Positions 62,641 to 64,000 of a stretch of 64,000 bases of DNA are shown piece by piece. The stretch spans positions 3,046,704-3,110,703 of the forward strand of contig NC_045139.1 in assembly GCF_008831285.2 (NCBI RefSeq), in the 5' to 3' direction. The stretch is from Nymphaea colorata. Lineage: Eukaryota > Streptophyta > Magnoliopsida > Nymphaeales > Nymphaeaceae. A model generated the notes under the pieces. It was given only the letters and a program-made list of their open reading frames with translations, did not search any database and was not told the DNA's origin. The first letter of the stretch is position 1. Each line of letters begins with the position of its first letter. Made by a program: the position numbers and the translations under genes.

Positions 62641-62870
62641 TAGACTCTTCTCTTGAATAACAAAAGCTTAATGTGTGATGTCTTTGATCCAAATCTGGTT
62701 CAGTGCAGCTACATTGGAAAAAGTTCCAAGTGGAACGCAAACCGTTTGTGTTCCCTGTTGATGACGTTGTGTTCTATTCATGCCGACGAATATGTCCACA
62801 ACTTGTTTAAAGCCTTAATTTTCACTGTGGATATAGGTGATCACCACATGTCACACCACAGAAGATGGAC
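62641..62870 (+). repeat. Segmental tandem array, unit 4 (truncated)
   Basis: The intron-6 region and the first ~34 bp of methyltransferase exon 7 (62837 on) are present. At 62866-62871 the sequence turns into the copia LTR. One base change turns the TGT of the CNTT phrase into TCA-type sequence. Confidence 0.9.
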
Positions 62871-63215
62871 TTATAGAAAAGCTAAGAAAATAAGGAAAAG
62901 AAGAAACAAAGATTAACGTGGCTCGGCTTAGGGAAGCCTACATCCATGATCAGAAGGCACTCAGAGTTTTCTTTATTGATGGGAGAGATGAATACAATGG
63001 TGGAGTTGAGTCCCTTTTATAGGGAAGGGAGATTGTTCTTGCCTGGATTAAACACAATCTTCATCTGATCCCTAAATTGTCGCCTTTTCTTATCTTCTGC
63101 CTTTTTTATTTGATCACAATCTTGCTCATGATCTTCTGTTATCAGCTTGACATCTTTATCAATATCTTGATTGTCGATTTCCTCTTCAACGGATTTGTTA
63201 CCAGCTTTGTTAACA
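62866..63215 (-). mobile_element. Ty1-copia 3' LTR (~350 bp)
   Basis: On the minus strand a polypurine tract (GTTTGAGGGGGAA) is followed at 63215 by TGTTAACAAAGC, a usual copia LTR start. The other end lies at the junction with array unit 4. The stretch ATTAACGTGGCTCGGCTTAGG near 62911-62931 is typical of the U5 side of plant copia LTRs, and TATAAAAGG on the minus strand (63015-63023) could be its TATA box. The start is firm; the outer end may be off by up to 5 bases. Confidence 0.75.
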
Positions 63216-64000
63216 TTCCCCCTCAAACTAAACCGCTGCTGAAGGCTAAGTTTGTTCTTGAGATGATTGAATGTACGCTTTGATAAGCTTTTGGTAAAAA
63301 CATCGGCAACTTGATTTGTGGTTGAAATATACTTAGTTTCAAGCTGCTTTTGAGCTACTCTCTCTGTTACATAATAAAAATCAATCTGAATGTGCTTACT
63401 TCGATTATGAAAAACTGGATTTGCCGTCATATAAAGAGAACTCTTGTTATCACAATATAAAATTGGGACTTTGATAATCTGTATTCCAATGTCCTTCATT
63501 AAGAATTGTATCCATGTAAGTTCTGCTGTTGTCGATGCCATTGCTCTATATTCAGCCTCGGTACTAGATCTGGCTGCACTATTTTGCTTCTTGGCACTCC
63601 AAGACACACAATTTGCACCAAGAAAGACACAAAATCCTGTCGTGGATCGCCTAGTTTGAGAACATCCTATCCAATCTGAATCAGAAAAAACATATAAATC
63701 AAGTGTGTTTTGCATCAATATGTTTAGTCCCATGTGTATTGATCCTTTAATATATCGTAGAATCCTTTTGACCATTTGATAGTGAATCTGAAATGGTTCA
63801 TGTATAAACTGACTAACATAATTGACAGCAAAAGAGATATCCGGTCCTGTTAAAGTCAAATATTGTAAAGATCCAACTATCTGCCTGTAGAGAGTAGGAT
63901 TTGCAAATTTTCCTTCATCATCTTTATACTGATGCATTTTCAGACTCATTGGAGTGACACCTGGTTTGCAGTCTTCCATCTTTGCTCTTTCAAGAATGTC
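63017..64000 (-). CDS. Ty1-copia retrotransposon polyprotein, C-terminal part (RT end, RNase H); runs off the window
   Basis: The frame is open from the window edge (64000) to a stop at 63017, 327 residues. Order on the minus strand: end of the reverse transcriptase (DCKPGVTPM, YRQIVGSLQYLT, GPDISFAVNYVSQF), then RNase H with DLYVFSDSDWIGC, RRSTTGFCVFLG, SARSSTEAEYRAMA, YCDNKSSLYMTANPVFHNRS and KHIQIDFYYV. It ends with the QVADVFTKSL tail. The catalytic YxDD of the reverse transcriptase would lie outside the window. No stop or frame break is seen, so insertion is recent. The last ~66 codons run through the polypurine tract into the LTR, which is common for copia. Confidence 0.93.
   Translation of the reverse strand, partial: DILERAKMEDCKPGVTPMSLKMHQYKDDEGKFANPTLYRQIVGSLQYLTLTGPDISFAVNYVSQFIHEPFQIHYQMVKRILRYIKGSIHMGLNILMQNTLDLYVFSDSDWIGCSQTRRSTTGFCVFLGANCVSWSAKKQNSAARSSTEAEYRAMASTTAELTWIQFLMKDIGIQIIKVPILYCDNKSSLYMTANPVFHNRSKHIQIDFYYVTERVAQKQLETKYISTTNQVADVFTKSLSKRTFNHLKNKLSLQQRFSLRGNVNKAGNKSVEEEIDNQDIDKDVKLITEDHEQDCDQIKKAEDKKRRQFRDQMKIVFNPGKNNLPSL

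Overview
This window is a nuclear fragment of a flowering-plant genome. The evidence is spliced genes with GT-AG introns, plant-only families (GH3, P-class PPR, PADRE/DUF4228, plant MATE, granulin-tailed papain protease), Ty1-copia and hAT-type elements, and many long (TA)n microsatellites. The species cannot be fixed from sequence alone. Nothing bacterial, organellar or CRISPR-like was seen.

Layout. 1-5.7 kb: AT-rich intergenic DNA with microsatellites and one short hAT-like MITE. 5.74-8.52 kb: a 2.78-kb hAT-type transposon with a perfect 8-bp target-site duplication that carries a broken piece of a MATE transporter gene (a Pack-type element). 9.77-12.12 kb (minus): a GH3 amido-synthetase pseudogene. 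14.11-15.16 kb (minus): an ELC/TSG101-like ESCRT-I gene with an intact UEV domain but no C-terminal steadiness box. 15.7 and 17.2-17.5 kb (minus): a probable LINE tail and an orphan granulin-domain fragment of an RD21-type protease. 20.65-21.88 kb: an intact intronless PPR gene. 24.96 and 34.87 kb: two intact PADRE (DUF4228) genes. 28-39 kb: four more MITEs rich in GAGCTCGA-type subterminal repeats. 40.79-46.75 kb: an intact seven-exon METTL10/EEF1AKMT2-type methyltransferase gene.

46.36-62.87 kb is a head-to-tail segmental array of about 5.1-5.7 kb units. Each unit carries the last exon of the methyltransferase and, on the minus strand, one or two copies of a 61-codon hydrophilic small-protein gene. 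Three copies are intact and nearly identical. One has a nonsense codon and three belong to a diverged, decayed branch. Only the first methyltransferase exon copy is functional. Unit 4 is cut off by a Ty1-copia element (62.87 kb to the window end) whose RT/RNase H C-terminus and LTR are visible.

The genes do not form one pathway. The coherent stories are gene capture by a hAT element, decay of GH3, ELC-like and protease copies, and recent local amplification of an unrecognised small-protein gene together with a fragment of its neighbour. Coordinates of exons were read by eye from splice signals and reading-frame continuity; family names come from recognising motifs, not from a search.
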